The notes: generated by a model not told the origin, from the letters alone. A stretch of 64,000 nt of DNA from Zoroaster sp. YZ-2022 (GCA_029582265.1 CM055834.1:1736001-1800000); one strand, 5' to 3'; counted from the first letter of the stretch, positions 43,401-58,400 are shown. Program-made: numbers and translations.

Positions 43401-46400
43401 CCCATAAACAATTTTGTAAAAGCACATAAATTCAATTCAATTCAATTCAATTCAAAGTAACATTTATTTCCACATGATATCATCATCAAGAAAAGTACAG
43501 TGGGAAAATACTGAAGTGGAGGCACGTTCCAAAAAAGCAGGGCTTGTCAAGGAACAGCCTGTATACAAAAACAGAGTAACAGCTTTACACAAAAAAACAT
43601 ACGCATCATTAATACCACATGCAACAAACAACAATGACAGTGTGCATACGTGTATACTAGGACTGACAAAAGTAATTAGACAATAAGTAGCTTAAAAACC
43701 CTTGTATACATGCAGTCTCCAAAATGCTGCAAAAAAAAACCTGCCAAGTACACAATGCTTTTTGTATGCATGACTCAAAATATTGCATACTGTACACAAG
43801 AATGGTACATGGATACCCCAAAATGCCCCTGGGTATGGGACAAAAACCAAAGTGTTCTGACCTTCACACAGTATGTGTATAATAATAATAATAATAATAA
43901 TAATGTGTGGACTTATATAGCGCACGTATCCACCAACTAAGTGGTGCTCAAGGCGCATTATATCATTACCCCTGCTCATAAGGCTCATAAGGCTCATAAA
44001 TCATTCCTGAAACCATCTCAGCTCCCTGGGGAGTATACAGCTCAATTGCTGCCATTACAGCGCATATAGGGCTAATCAACCAACTCTGCCCTCACAGGTA
44101 CCCATTTAACCCCTGCTCAAGGACACAAGTGTCACGGCCGGGATTCGAACCCACATTCTGCTGCTAACACCAGAACTCGGCCACGACACTCCGAGTATAC
44201 CCCAAGTTACTGCACTGGTTTATTTCAAGTTAGTCTTGCAATGAAACAAAGCAGGTGGCTGCTTCAGTTTACCTCATCTCTCTGAAGAGCCTTGGGCTAT
44301 GCCATTAATCTTTAGATAAGAAAGTGTACTGCAATATGTCCCAGTTGAGACATTTTGAAGTATGGGTCCACTTTGTAAAGAACTACACTGATAATATGAG
44401 GGTTTTAATGAGAAAATAATAAAATGACTGTAGAAAATAAAGTTAAAAAGGGTTTACTGAGGAGACTGGTGAATTAAAAATGACTTAAGTTTGTGTTTAA
44501 AAAGAGCGAGTGATTGACATTCAGAAAGTGATAGAGGAAGGCTATTCCAGTTTACAGGGCCAGAGAACGTTACAAAATGTTGAGAGAGAGTGGTTTTGAC
44601 AAGTGGAATGTGAACTTTAGAAGAAGACCGGGTATTGTGACTGTGAACAGACCTATTTAACTGAAAAAGATTATGCAAAGTTGGAGGAAGTAAATTATTG
44701 AAGAATTTGAACATATCTTGTTGGAAGCTGTTGATGTTAGCATGGAGGTATAAAATAGAGTTTACGAAACAATGGTCTAGTGTGTTCTCTAAACTGAGCC
44801 TTGGAGATAATACGGACAGCTTTTTTTTTGTAACTTCACTAGTTTGTCAACTCTAGAATGAAAGTTATTTGCCCATACAATGTTACAATAAGACAAATGC
44901 GGAAGAATCAGTGAACAATACAAAGTACGCAAAATATTACATGGGAGAATAAATTTAAGCCTACTTATGATACCAATACTTTTAGACATTTTGTTTTCAA
45001 TCTCTTTTATATGAAATTTCCAAGTAAGACTATTATCAATATAAACACCAAGAAATTTGGTATGTGACACCTGCTTAATAGGAACAGTATTAATCTTAAC
45101 ATGACAGAGGGGGAAAAAATATTGGACTTTTTACGAAAAATCATAAAATTACATTTGTTCAAGTTAAGAGACGGTCTGTTGGCTTGGAGCCAGGTAGCAA
45201 CATTACCCAATTCGATGTTGATGGTATTAATAATAGAAACCAGAGTAGCATTGTCACCAGAATAAAAAACATTCGTGTCATCAGCAAATAAGATAAAAGA
45301 TAAAGAATAATAATAATAATAATAATAATAATGTGTGGACTTATATAGCGCACGTATCCACCAACTGAGTGGTGCTCAAGGCGCATATTATTACCCATGC
45401 TCATGAGGCTCATAAGGCTCATAAATCATTCCTGAAACCATCTCAGCTCCCTGGGGAGTATACAGCTCAATTGCTGCCATTACAGCGCATATAGGGCTAA
45501 TCAACCAACTCTGCCCTCACAGGTACCCATTTAACCCCTGGGTGGAGAGAAGCAATTGTGGTTAAGTGTCTTGCTCAAGGACACAAGTGTCACGGCCGGG
45601 ATTCGAACCCACATTCTGCTGCTAACACCAGAACTTGAGTCCGGTAAGCTAGACCACTCGGCCACGACACTCCAAGAAGTAGATGAATAACAAATATCAT
45701 TAATATACAAAGAAAACAACAACGGGCCGAGAAGGGATCCTTGGGGTACTCCACAAGTAACAGTGTTGGTAGCAGAGCTAGAACAACCAATTTGAGTATG
45801 CTGACTTCTGTTGGAGAGTAAATCAGTCTAACAGAGTACCCCTTATACCATAATAACTTAATTTATGTAAAAGAATGCTATGATTAATCGTGTCAAAGGC
45901 TTTAGAGAGGTCTAAAAATATTCCTACAGAAATAAAATTATTCTCAAAACCTTTAGTGATTTTGTTAATCATATCAATGAGGGCCATGTCAGTAGAGTGG
46001 TTACTTCTAAACCCATATTGACCATTGAATAAAATGTTGAATTTGTTTAAAAAGGCACTGGTTCTAATGTAGGCTATCTTTTCGAGTATTTTAGAGAAAA
46101 CTGACAAAACGGAGATGGGTCTATAATTAACCAGTTCACAATGATCACCACTCTTATAGATGGGAGTCACCCTAGCTATTTTGAGCTTGTCAGGAAAAAT
46201 ACCTCTGGAAAGAGATAAGTTAAAGACATGACACAATGGAAGGCTGACATGCCCAATAACAGATTTTAGCACATCTGGACTGATGTCATCGTATCCTGGG
46301 CTCTTACCATTCTTTAAAGAATTAACAATGTCACAGATTTCCTTTTGGTAAGTCGGATACAGGTACATTGAATCAGTATAACTGCCCTTAAGATAATGAT

Positions 46401-49400
46401 CAAAGGCTACGTTGGGCTGAGGTATTAGGCTGCTCAAAGAAGGGCCAATGCTAGTGAAGTAGTTGTTAAACGCAGTGGCGATTTTGTCAGGGTTGGTAAT
46501 CAGCCTTCCATTGTGGTTAATCTTCTTAAACATCGTATTGATAGAATCGTTTTTATTAAGAATTGTTTTGATAATACTTCAGGTCTTCTTAACATTGTTC
46601 TTGGCATCATTAAATTTGTCAGTGTAGTAATCAATTTTACATTTCTTGATTAAAATATTAAGTTGATTGCGATAATGGATAAACTTACTTTATTAGACGC
46701 TGAAGGGTGATTAAGCATTTTTTTATACAATCTATGCTTATATTTGACAGATTTAATCAAACCAGCAGTCATCCAGCACTTTTTTTTACGAACAACATTA
46801 GCTTGAACTTTCTTGGCAGGGAAACACTTATCATAAAGTTTGGAAAACATTAAGTGGAACATATCAAAAGCCCCATTAGGGTCCTCGTTGGATAGCACAT
46901 AGTTCCAGTTAACCTTGCTAAGTTCATTTGAAAATGAGGCAATATTACAAGCATTGATTTCCCTTCTCACATACTGATCGGATCTCAGTGGAGTTTTGTG
47001 AGTACTGAATGTGGATATTTGAAGAACTGGCAAATGATCAGTGATGTCAGCAAACAAGAATAGCGTTCAAGGTGTAGATTAGCCTCTTCAAGCTGGACGA
47101 TTTTAGTTTGGGCTTCATTCATTTGGGATGCCATCTTGGATAAATCATCGGACAATGAAGCGTTTTTCTTTTGAATATCTTCGATGGATCGTGATGTAAA
47201 GTCTAGGGATTTCTCCATCTCTTCATGATTGGATTCCATTTTCTCCATTCTGGTAAGAAGATCTTGTTGATTGTTGATAACTTTGTCAAGCTTACCATGG
47301 AGATCGGCTGCCATGCCGCAATGATATCCTGCCGCAAACAGGCGATCTCGCTGTCCGAAGAGCTTGGGGAACAGGCGGTAGGCAGATGGTCACCTGATGT
47401 GCTTGGCGCGGAAACACTGGAACTCAATAGTTCAGCTGACACAGATCCCTTTTTCTCCTTTCTTGGAGGCATGATGTTATTAAAAACTTCACAAGAAGAG
47501 TGTATTGGCAAAATGATTGTGGAAAGCGTTAATAAATGGATGAATAAAATGAAGAGATGGAGAAAAAAATCGAGGTTTTGCTGTGATTCTCGAGGAGCTC
47601 GCACTACATGCGTCCGTTCATGACCCCATCTTTTCCTGAATGTATAATATAACCAATATGAACACAAGTTTCTCTTGTTTTATTAGAGTCATAATAAATG
47701 TGGACTTACTGTAATAAATTCCCGCCTCTATATTAAAAACGATTTGTAGCATCCCCATTCCCCTCAAAAAAAAAAATGTGTTAAAAAAATCAGAGATTTC
47801 CATTGTGTGGCTTAAATTTTCAGTAAAAATGTTCGTTTACGGGTAATTGGAACCAAAAAATGGAACCAGGTATTAATGACAGTTTCGGTCGGGTATCTGG
47901 GTACCTGGATACCTGGCCACAGCCTTATCTGATACCTTTGTTGGCACTTTTGGTCTTTATGCTAATGAATATTCATGAGCAAATCAGTGATGTCACAGCA
48001 GGATCAGATTTAGATGCAGCATCATGGTTGATTTGTGCAGAAAAAGGTGGCTGAATTCCCAGTCTTTTCAAAAGTCAGATACTTGATTTGTTGTGTTGTC
48101 TTATTAACTGAATGTTTTGTTACCAGTTTTTGAACTTGTTGAGGTGATGAGTGAACGACTGTTTTCTTAGGCAAGGTTTGGGGTTTTTGATTTTGTGCAC
48201 CTTCAGTACTGTGACTGTGACACTTAGTTCCTGTTGTGGTCTCACAAAACAGCGCCCTCCTGTGTCAAGGATAAACATGAAAATGTATTCACAAATTTGA
48301 ACAGTACACCCAATCTTCACATTATGTCAAAAATAAGACTTCCCATATTTTGTTTAAAACAATCCAGAAGCATGGATATTTGATAAATTGTTTATCTTCA
48401 TAAAATTGCATTTTGTTTGGCCCCCTTATCTGTAATTGCTTCTCTCCATCCAGACGTATAAATATAAATGGGCTCTTAGGTCAGCTAAGAAGTTATCTGG
48501 GATTGACTGACATCCCATCAAGGGGGGTTAGAGATACTCTCAGTCATTTCATGCCAAGGAATCTGGAAATATAAACACCGGCCTGATGAGCCCTTATCGG
48601 CTTGGGACAGACTTCACTTTATAGTCTTAACTCTGCACTGCATTGATTTTTTTACTTTTTTTGTTTGTTACCACAGATCCAAATGTCCGTGTTGCAATAA
48701 GAAGGTAACGGCAGACAAGCTGTACCCTGATTGGGCATTTGATAACCTCATTAGCATGGTCTCCATGGAGAAGAACAAAGCAGAGGACAACTATTTTGTC
48801 AACTTGATACAGAAAGCAGGTGCCTGTAAAACATTATTTTTATATTTTTATATCAGGCAATTGACAAATTTAAATGTTGGAAAAGTTGGTACATGAAAAT
48901 GTGACACAAAGTTTCCTATTCTTTCTAAAGGGGTAATTTACATAAATAGAGCAAGGACCAGATGGTGTTACACAAAATACCCTATTCTTTCTGAAGAGAT
49001 GTTTTATTAACCAGTTCGTGTCGGAGGCCGTGTATACACGCAATTTTTTTTTGCACCACGGATCGGAGAGCGTCTAAACACGCCATAGGAAACTCCGGAA
49101 TATTTGTATGCATGCTCGGTTGAGCCACGCACGTACGGCGTCATGCTCGGAAGTGTCGGCCACCCGCTGTGGAAGCTTCCATTAACGTGTGTGTGGGAAA
49201 AAGAAACCCGCCACAGGGGCCCAGAAAAACTTTTTTATTCCCGACGCGAACTGGTTAATGGGTCACCATGAGTATACAGTAGCAATTCTTGTGTGCTGAA
49301 AATAAATATTGAATTGAATTGAATTGTTTAAATGGCATAAAGGAAGCGCTGGTATTGGTTAAAAAAACAGCACGTTAACAACAAAAACACGTTAACAAAC

Positions 49401-52400
49401 GACTAGCTGTTGTCTGTACATATAAGTTGTACATTGATACTGACAAACACTTGACAATGAGCACCATTGAAATGAGTTTTTTTTTATGGATTCTCACCTG
49501 CTGTATTTAGCAGCAACAGATGTTTGCGGACCCATATCCTTACAACAAAATGTTTGTACATGGTGTACATTTGTTTTGTGCCGTTCAACTCAGACGTCGT
49601 CGTCTTGGAAAGCTGCCAAACACATCCATCATGAAACTAGACCAGCTGGAGTAGTGAAAAACTTAAATGCTGTACCAAAACCTAGTTCTTTTTACTTTTT
49701 ATCAACACATTTTATTCCACTGAGCCATAATTTCTATCATTTTAAAATAATGCTTACATCGTGAAATTCATAGAAATAGTCTCTCATAAACCTGAAATTA
49801 CAAACAAGTCTCGAAAGGGAATTCCCCATGTGAATGCAATCCGCCACAATCACGTTTGTTCATAGTGTAACCGAGGACCTCTCTTTGTTCTCTTTGTTGT
49901 TAGACTTTGTTTAGGCATCTCCCGGCCATTTGATTTGTACACGTTTTTCAACTGAGGACATTTGCAAACAATAAACAAAATAAACACCATAAAAAAAAAT
50001 CATGTGAGCGCTAGAATGCATGTTTTGATGTACATAATTATGTACATGTAGGTCTATGTATTAAAAGCTATATAGCATTACACGAAGGTACATGTATGCT
50101 ACCAGAAGTCTATTACCTTCATGAAGTGTGCCACTCGTGTACTATCCTAGTCCATGGCATAGTACTCTAAGAACAATGGATTTAACCCATTCAAGGTCTC
50201 AGAAAGAAGCAGTGCAGTCTGGGACCCGGCGTGTGAGAGAACTATTTCCACTGATCTCTATTATTATAGAGGATTGCCTATGGGTGCACCCCACTAAATA
50301 AACTGCCATAGTAAACAGTGCTAAATACAAAATATTCAAAAATCATTAAAAAATACTTAGAAGTCCCACAGTTTTTAAAACCAAAAGAAAAAATATTGAT
50401 CGATATATAACCTTTTATATTCTTCTCTATTTACTTTCTAAAGTCCAGGTTTCCAGGGAGTTATTCTCATCCCAATGAAAACCACCCTCTACAGTAGTGA
50501 AAACGTCCACACTGAAAAGCAGCCATTTTGGAAAAAGGCCTTACGCTTGAAATCAAATTAGGACCACTTTTTCAGGGCCTAGTGTGTCCAAAATACTCAC
50601 AGTTGGAAGCCAAGGACCCCCAGGTTATGATAGTGGGCCATTTTTACACAATCCATCAAATGAATGGGCCTCAAATCTTTGTTTTTCAGAAAAATTTGAG
50701 GGCATACACTTTATGATAAATAGCTCGGCGCATGAATTCCTCACTATTTAGTGGGGTGCACCCCTATTGGCGCCTAACAAATAAATGCATCCACCGCAGG
50801 GCCATGTTGGTACTCCACTATATCTCTGTTATTATGACTGGATAGAGGGTTGCCTATTGGCGCCTAACAAATAAATGCATCCACCGCAGGGCCATGTTGG
50901 TACTCCACTATATCTCTGTTATTATGACTGGATAGAGGGTTGCCTATTGGCGCCTAACAAATAAATGCATCCACCGCAGGGTCATGTTGGTACTCCACTA
51001 TATCTCTGTTATTATGACTGGATAGAGGGTTGCCTATTGGCGCCTAACAAATAAATGCATCCACCGCAGGGCCATGTTGGTACTCCACTATATCTCTGTT
51101 ATTATGACTGGATAGAGGATTGCCTATTGGCGCCTAATAAATAAATGCATCCACCGCAGGGCCATGTTGGTACTCCACTATATCTCTGTTATTATGACTG
51201 TATAGAGGGTTGCCTATTGGCACCTAACAAATAAATGCATCCACCGCAAGGCCATGTTGGTACTCCACTATATCTCTGTTATTATGACTGTATAGAGGGT
51301 TGCCTATTGGCGCCTAATATATAAATGCATCCACCACAGGGCCATGCTGGTACTCCACTATATCTCTGTTATTATGACTGGATAGAGGATTGCCTATTGG
51401 CGCCTAACAAATAAATGCATCCATTGCATGTTGGTCCTCCACTATACAATGGAACACAAAAGGAGTGTAAGCAATTACGAATCACGTAAGCAATTCGATC
51501 GCATTACTACATGTATAACGGAATAGAATGCTTGGTATCAATTTTATAAAGCTTGTTTAAATTAAATAACAAGATTAAACACTATTTTGCAAGAAAATTT
51601 TTATTTTTTTAATGTTTTATAATAGTTTGCCATCGAGTCCAAGTCACAAACATCGAGTCCGAGTTCCAAGTCTGTGTCCGAAGGGTTGAGTCCGAGTGCG
51701 AGTTTGAGTCATTGTTAATCATGACTCGAGTCCAAGTTAACAAAAATGTGACTCGAGTCAGACTCAAGTCCGAGTCCGAGACAAGTCTGGCAACTGGCCT
51801 AAACTTTTTCAGATCTTCACTATTAATGTTTTTTTTTTTTCAAAAGCCGTCTGATATGAGCAACTTTGAGGTAATAAATGGAGTATATAGCAAATGAAGG
51901 ACTCGTAGAATATTGAAGCTCAATTTGGCTTGACAGGCAAGGATTGGTCAGCATTAAAATATGCAAATGAATAATGTTGGGCATTTTAAAGCGCTCTTAA
52001 ACAAGGTATCAGAGCGCTGTACATTATTACCCCTGCTCATCAGGCGCATAAATCATTCCAAAAACCATCTCGGCTCCCTGGGGAGTATACAGCTCAATTG
52101 CTGCCATTTCAAGCATATGGGCTAATCAAACACAACAACCAACTCTGCCTCACAGGTACCCATTTACTCCTGGGTGGAGAGAAGCAATTATGGTAAAGTG
52201 TCTTGCTCGAGGACACAAGCACCAAGGTCGCGGTTGGGTTTTCGAACCCACATTCAGACGACTCAGCCACCAGAACACAAATCCGATGCACTAAACCGCT
52301 CGACCATGGGACAAACTTTAAATCAATGGTAAAAGAGATGCTGTTTTGGGGGTTGTTAAATAGCGCAGTCTCAGCACTTGTTTTTATTTGTGAAATTATG

Positions 52401-55400
52401 TGCATTTTTGAAAATCGTTGGCATATTTGTTTGCAGCTCATCAGAGTGTTGACACAAATCACAGAGAGGTTTCTCCAATAGAAGGCATGTTACAAAGTAA
52501 GTGTCTTTATTTGCTCCCTAACAAATCGGAATTAAATGTCATGTTTTACACTATGAAACAGGAAATGTCTGAAATCCTTTTGTCAGTATCAAAATGTCTG
52601 AAATTGCACAATGGGGATTTAATTTCAGACATTTTATGAATGGACTCGGGTGATGGATTAAATTTCAGACATTTAAATGTCTGAAATGCGATGTCACGAC
52701 TACTTTTCAGACATTTGGGCTACAAAATCTGATCTGACCTAATCCCCATTTGTTAGCAAATGTCTGAAATTTAAGTCCTACATTATGTAGGACTTAAATT
52801 TGTTTGTGGATCATTTATCACCACCAGAGCATCTCAAACGTGGCCTAGCGACCCATGAGCAGTACTACCAAGAATTCAAGCGAGAGTTTACCCAGAGGGT
52901 CCAGACAGTCGATGCAGAGATAGACGCATTGCAAGGGAGTAAGTAATCAGTTCATTCTGAATGAAGTGTCTTACCTACAAGTGTGTCAGCCTGCTTTTAT
53001 CGTTTCTAATCCTCACTTGACTACACTTTCCTTTCCTTAAGTGAAATCCTCTATCATCTTTTAAAAGAAAAATCTGTGATATTTGTCATATTTGGATAGA
53101 AAAGTGGTGGTTGTATTCTACATTCTTTCCACGTGTTGATGTAGGGCTAGGGCCAAGGATACGGAGGGAGTCTGGTGTTATTGGTCCCTAGAATGGGCTA
53201 ACAATTAGCAGGCATGGTGACGAGTTTGGCTACTGTGTTTATTAGTCCCAGAATGAAACACTGTAGGGCTAGTGGAGATTCACACATCATGCACTTTACT
53301 GGCACGTTTACAGTTCCGTAAGCAATAAATACGTGTATTAACCCTCCTACTACTACAAGGGTCAAAATCAGTTAAAATGTTGACTGGTATATTCAGTGCA
53401 CTATCCATTTGAACATTGTCAAACCTTACATGTAGTAAGTACATTAATTACAGGTCAAAATGAGTCCACCGTTTTTGACTGGTAAAAGCACTGTCTGGTA
53501 TTGTTCAGGGTGGTCAAAATGACAGTAAAAACCAGTCAAAAATGCCCCCTGTGTGCACATCCTACATTATAGTAGGAGGGTTAAGTACAGTCCTTGCTCA
53601 TGACAGTAATTCACTCAGGATTCACTACTTCGTTTTAGCCTGTGGACTACAATGTGTACCATGGCAATTGACAACCATCACTTCAATTGATTTGATTTTT
53701 GCCTTACACCCACATATATGTATAAAGCACTGTGTACTCGGTGCTTTCAGAGTGTCTATAGAAGAAACTCTACAGGCAACTCGGACAGGAATTGAACCAA
53801 CGACTAAACTGCTTACTATAGTGCAGACATCTTTTTTTGCCCCACAGACACTCGGCAAGCACTGAGTTATACAGTGCTTCATGCATACATTGGTGTAGAG
53901 CAAAGAGTTATACAGTGCTTCATGTATACATTGGTGCAGAGCAAAAAATCTAATCAGTTGGTTATTATCCCGACAGAAGAATTTCATCAATTAACCCTAA
54001 CCCCCTAGGTATTCTGGCTAGGAACCTCCCTGAATCCTCCAAAATCCATCAGTGCACTTTTGGAAACATGCCCTTATCTTCAAAATGCACACCATGCATT
54101 TTCGTTGATCTTTCATATTCAGCACTTATGGCCTGTACTTTGTCCCATTTGTAGAGGTGAAAGGACCCCTTGGAGGATTTTGCAGGCTTTGGGGTGGTTA
54201 GGGTTAAACCGTCACTTCTTGTGAATGTTTCCTTCATATGAGTTTTACTAATGACTGATTGATGATATATACTCCTGACTAAGGTGAAGACGACATAACG
54301 ATGGCTCAATGTCTTCAAGACCTCGAGGTCAAAAGACAAGCCCTGCACACTGAACTCAAAACATGTACCCAGCTACTGGTAGATGCATATGATAAGTGAG
54401 TAGAGTACTACAAGGAAGAGTTATTTGTCCATTCAGTGAGTCTTATTGAGCAGCTAATTAAGCTCAAAAATGTTGCTTGAAAATCTTTATTGCCCAGCCG
54501 TCTAAATTTGAATTCTAGGCTTAAAACATGTTTAAAGGGGGACTGACGTGGATTTAAATCAAACAGTTAAATATGTGATCGTTTTATTCTTTTATATCAG
54601 TAAAAGATCAATAAAATTTTTGTTTTGTGTTTTTATTGTTTTTGAGAGTGTTATTTTACCATTGTAAAAATGCCCCCCACTTTTACGCCCTGCACGGAGG
54701 AGCTGTTCGTGACGTCATGTCGGGAAGAGAAATTCGGCTCAAAACTCGGCTCAAAATGATCGCTGCACAAAACTATGTGAGCCGATGGACCTGACCACTT
54801 TACTCTTGTCAGTTGAACTTTGCTCGTCCAAATATGGCGATTTTTGGGTCACTTGGGAACAGATAATAATAATAATAATAATGTGTGGACTTATATAGCA
54901 CACGTATCCACCAACTAAGTGGTGCTCAAGGCGCATTCTTTTACGTGCATTACACATCACACGGGACCAACGGCTTTACGTCCCATCCGAAGGACGAAGC
55001 AATTATGGTTAAGTACCTTGCTCAAGGACACAAGTGTCATGACCGGGGCTCGAACTCACACCCTGCTGCTGGCAACACCAGAACTTGAGTTCGGTGCGCT
55101 AGACCGCTCGGCCATGACACTCCGTCTTTGGTGGTGTTGCTGCATCCTGCAGAAACACATCTTCCCGGCATTTTATTAGTTCCGGAAACAAAAATCACGG
55201 AAGAAATGAAATCGACGCTACGTGTGTGAAACGTATGTATGTACATGTACATCATGTACACATCGGATCTTCCTGACCTTACGTCACATATCTTATGCAA
55301 ATGAAGCTTCCACCATGGGGCAGGGTTGCCTCCCCCAAACACTTCAAACATTGTTTTAAAATACTTGTACTCAGATATCAATGATTAAATAGACACAGGT

Positions 55401-58400
55401 GGGTCTCAAAAACAATATTTTATTACAAAACGCCTTAAGTACACACACACAATAAAGGATGTCAGTCCCCCTTTAAAATGTGACATGTTCTACCGAAATC
55501 AGAATTGGGCAGAGCTAATTATTATTATTATTATTATTATAACAGTGACAACTGGTTAGGATTCCCTACTCCCCCCCCCCCCCCCAGCCCTTATCATAAA
55601 TTAACAAAATGGACAACCTTGGTTGATTGGTTAATTTTGATTACAGAATAATCAAGTTATTATTAAGTGTAATGGTGTGAGATTGGTAATGGTTCCAGTC
55701 ATACAAAACAAATCACATAATTTTATTCAACAAGTTTCCATCTGGCAACTTTTCTCTCCAAGTGTTTTTCTGTCAAAATTGTGGAAGTTTTTTTTTTCAC
55801 ACTTTTCTCTTCACCTACTGAGCTGAAACTTTCAAGTTAACAGGTTGTTTGTTTGAATGTAGATACTCAAAGAAGCATTTTTTTGGGTCAACATTACCGA
55901 TGTTTTTAAAGACAGCGCGAATGATGTAAATGTGTGGTGGTCCAGGAAAACCCAACACATGGTCAAAATTTTACAATTCTTGTCAAGCATTTAATCAAGT
56001 AATACACCCTTTACTGATCTCATAACAGTTTTAATGAGTTCAATATTCAAACCACAACTAAAGTTATGACCTTTCAAAGACGGTTTATTCTAAAACCCAC
56101 AAACGGAGAAATTAGGCTTCAAAGTTGGCAATGCAGTAAACGTAAATCCCTTGAACTATTAATAGGACAGGATCAGGACTAGTGTAGAGCTTTCCATTGA
56201 TGGGTTATTCGTAGGGGGGCGTGCTTTGGGAGAATTCATGAGCGTCGGCCAAAAAGTGCATTGTTTTAGAGTGAATTTTTAAAATGCATTGGGTTCAAAA
56301 ACATCCCAAAAATACATTTTATACTTTGATTTTCCCCAAAAAAATTTTTAAGAGGAAATTTAAAGACAACAACTGCCATTTGGAACCAAAATCTCAAAAA
56401 TGACACTTTTTACGTAAATCGGTCCATAATTACAAAATGTGAGTGGTGACTTCCGACGGGTTTTCCCCCGACTGCCACACAAATAATGAACGCTGTTGTC
56501 TTTGGTTTATTTGATGCAGGTATTTAACAGATCATTTGCCGTCACCCTCGTTGCTGCCTGTCACCATATCTGTACGACTCCAAGGAAAAGGCATCACATT
56601 ACAGGATATTAAACTCAAACCCCACAGTAGGTGAGCGTACACCAGATTTTGTTTCCCCCCCCCCAAAAAAAAAAAAAAAATAATAATAATAATTTATTAA
56701 CAATTTCACACATTTCCTTTTTTAACCCTCCTACTATAACTGCACTTTAGTGGGAAGTAGCTATAGAGGTCAAAATCAGTCAACTGCCTGTTTTGACTGT
56801 TAACCCAAATGTGCACACAGGGGCATTTTTGACTGGTTTTTACTGTCATTTTGACCACCCTGAACAATACCAGACAATGCTTTTACCAGTCAAAAAACGG
56901 TCAACTCATTTTGACCTGTAGCCTACATGTACTTACTACACGTAAGGTTTGACAGTGTTTGACTTTTCAGTGCACTAGATATACCTTGGCAAGTATATCA
57001 ACATTTGGACTGATTTTGACCCTTGCAGTCATAGAAGGATTAACCCATATCCGCCTAACCATGTAAACACACAAAAGACTGTATGTGCCTAAGCCCCCGC
57101 ACAGAGATACATTGTTTTTGCACACAATCAGAAAGATTCCTTATTTAGAGAATATTACAATCACTGACACAGACACATTATATACTGATGGAAAGAGGAG
57201 AACATGCACTTTATTATGATGTCAGACTTGTCTAATTTCATATCTATAATCATGAAATACAGTCATCGGGAAAAACGTAATAAATTGGAATTGGACAAAA
57301 ACACGGTACGGAAAATCACGTAGGTCGGCGTTTGTAGCGTTTTACATATCTACGGGTTATCACGTAGATCGGCGGATATGGGTTAATAATAAAAAATAAC
57401 AAGTAATTGACAAAATAGGGAGACTGCCAACATAGGGCTAGATGGCTCAGTTGGTAGAGCACTGGCATGTTAACCCTGAGGTCTCAGGTTCAAATCCCAC
57501 GCTTGTCAGTTTGTCTTCAGTATAATAATAGCTTGTTCGTATTGAGTGCATTCCACATAAACTCATGCCTCAATGCCGTTTACTTTATAACCACCCTGGA
57601 CACTGGGCCAATATTATTCCTGTGATCTTTCTCGGCTCCCTTGGGAGTATACAGCCCATTATGTGTGCTTCATGGCTAATCACCACCATTAAATATACAT
57701 CTTCTGTGTTTTATCCGGCAATTTCATGCAATGTTTGTTTTCACTGGAACATTCATAATTTCTTGTTAGGCAAAAAAAAAGTCTCTGGTTTCTGGTCTCC
57801 GCTTGCATCGCCTCAGATCCTCGCATCGGCATTTTTAGTTTTTTTTCTTTTTTTTCTTTGAAACGATGTCCAATTGCAGCCAAAATTGCTGGATCTTTGG
57901 ACTTCTGCCATGCTGTGTTTTGAATCAATTTTTTTCACATAGGGGAATGAACATTTGCCCAATTTGTGAGGCTTCTCTTAGCTACCATAATTTGTGTATG
58001 GGAAATTTGGTCAGGTTCCAATAACCGCGTTATCACGTATTTCACTGGTTGGCAAAAAAAATAAAATAATAATAATAAAATAAATTGATTTTAATTTAAT
58101 CTTAATTAAAATCAATTGTTTATCTCCCGACGCAAGAATTTCACCAAACTATATATATATTGCGGAACCCGCTGCTATATGGGATTCTAGCCGGCCAATT
58201 GTCATCGGGCAAGCTCGGTGGTCGAGAGGTTAAGACGTCTGCACTAGTAAGCAGGAGGTCGTGGGTTCGAATTCCGCCCGAGTCGCCTGTGTAGTTTTTT
58301 CATAGACACTCAGAAAGCACTGAGCATACAGTGCTATACACACGTCTGTGTAATGCAAAGTTAAAATCAATTGTTTATCTCCCGACGCAAGAATTTCACC

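Larger units (their letters stand above)
43329..47927. mobile_element. Possible TIR DNA element enclosing the LINE
   Basis: The left end (ATAAGGATGTGC, then GGATACCTG and ATACCCATAAAC) resembles the reverse complement of the right end (ATAAGGCTGTGG, GGTATCC, TACCCGTAAACG) over about 90 bp. The LINE, SINEs and a GAATT tract would lie inside. No clean target duplication was found. Confidence 0.4.

Noticed and set aside
47225..47623. Plus-strand ORF of 132 residues
   Set aside because: Shadow of the LINE ORF1 region on the minus strand.
53542..53990. Overlapping ORFs on both strands
   Set aside because: They span a MITE end and a SINE and have no recognisable domain.
57434..57505. Functional tRNA-Asn gene
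   Set aside because: A and B boxes are present but the acceptor and anticodon stems do not pair properly, and a SINE body follows.
58211..58290. Functional tRNA-Ser/Leu gene
   Set aside because: tRNA-like head followed by a SINE body that recurs inverted at 53700-53860.
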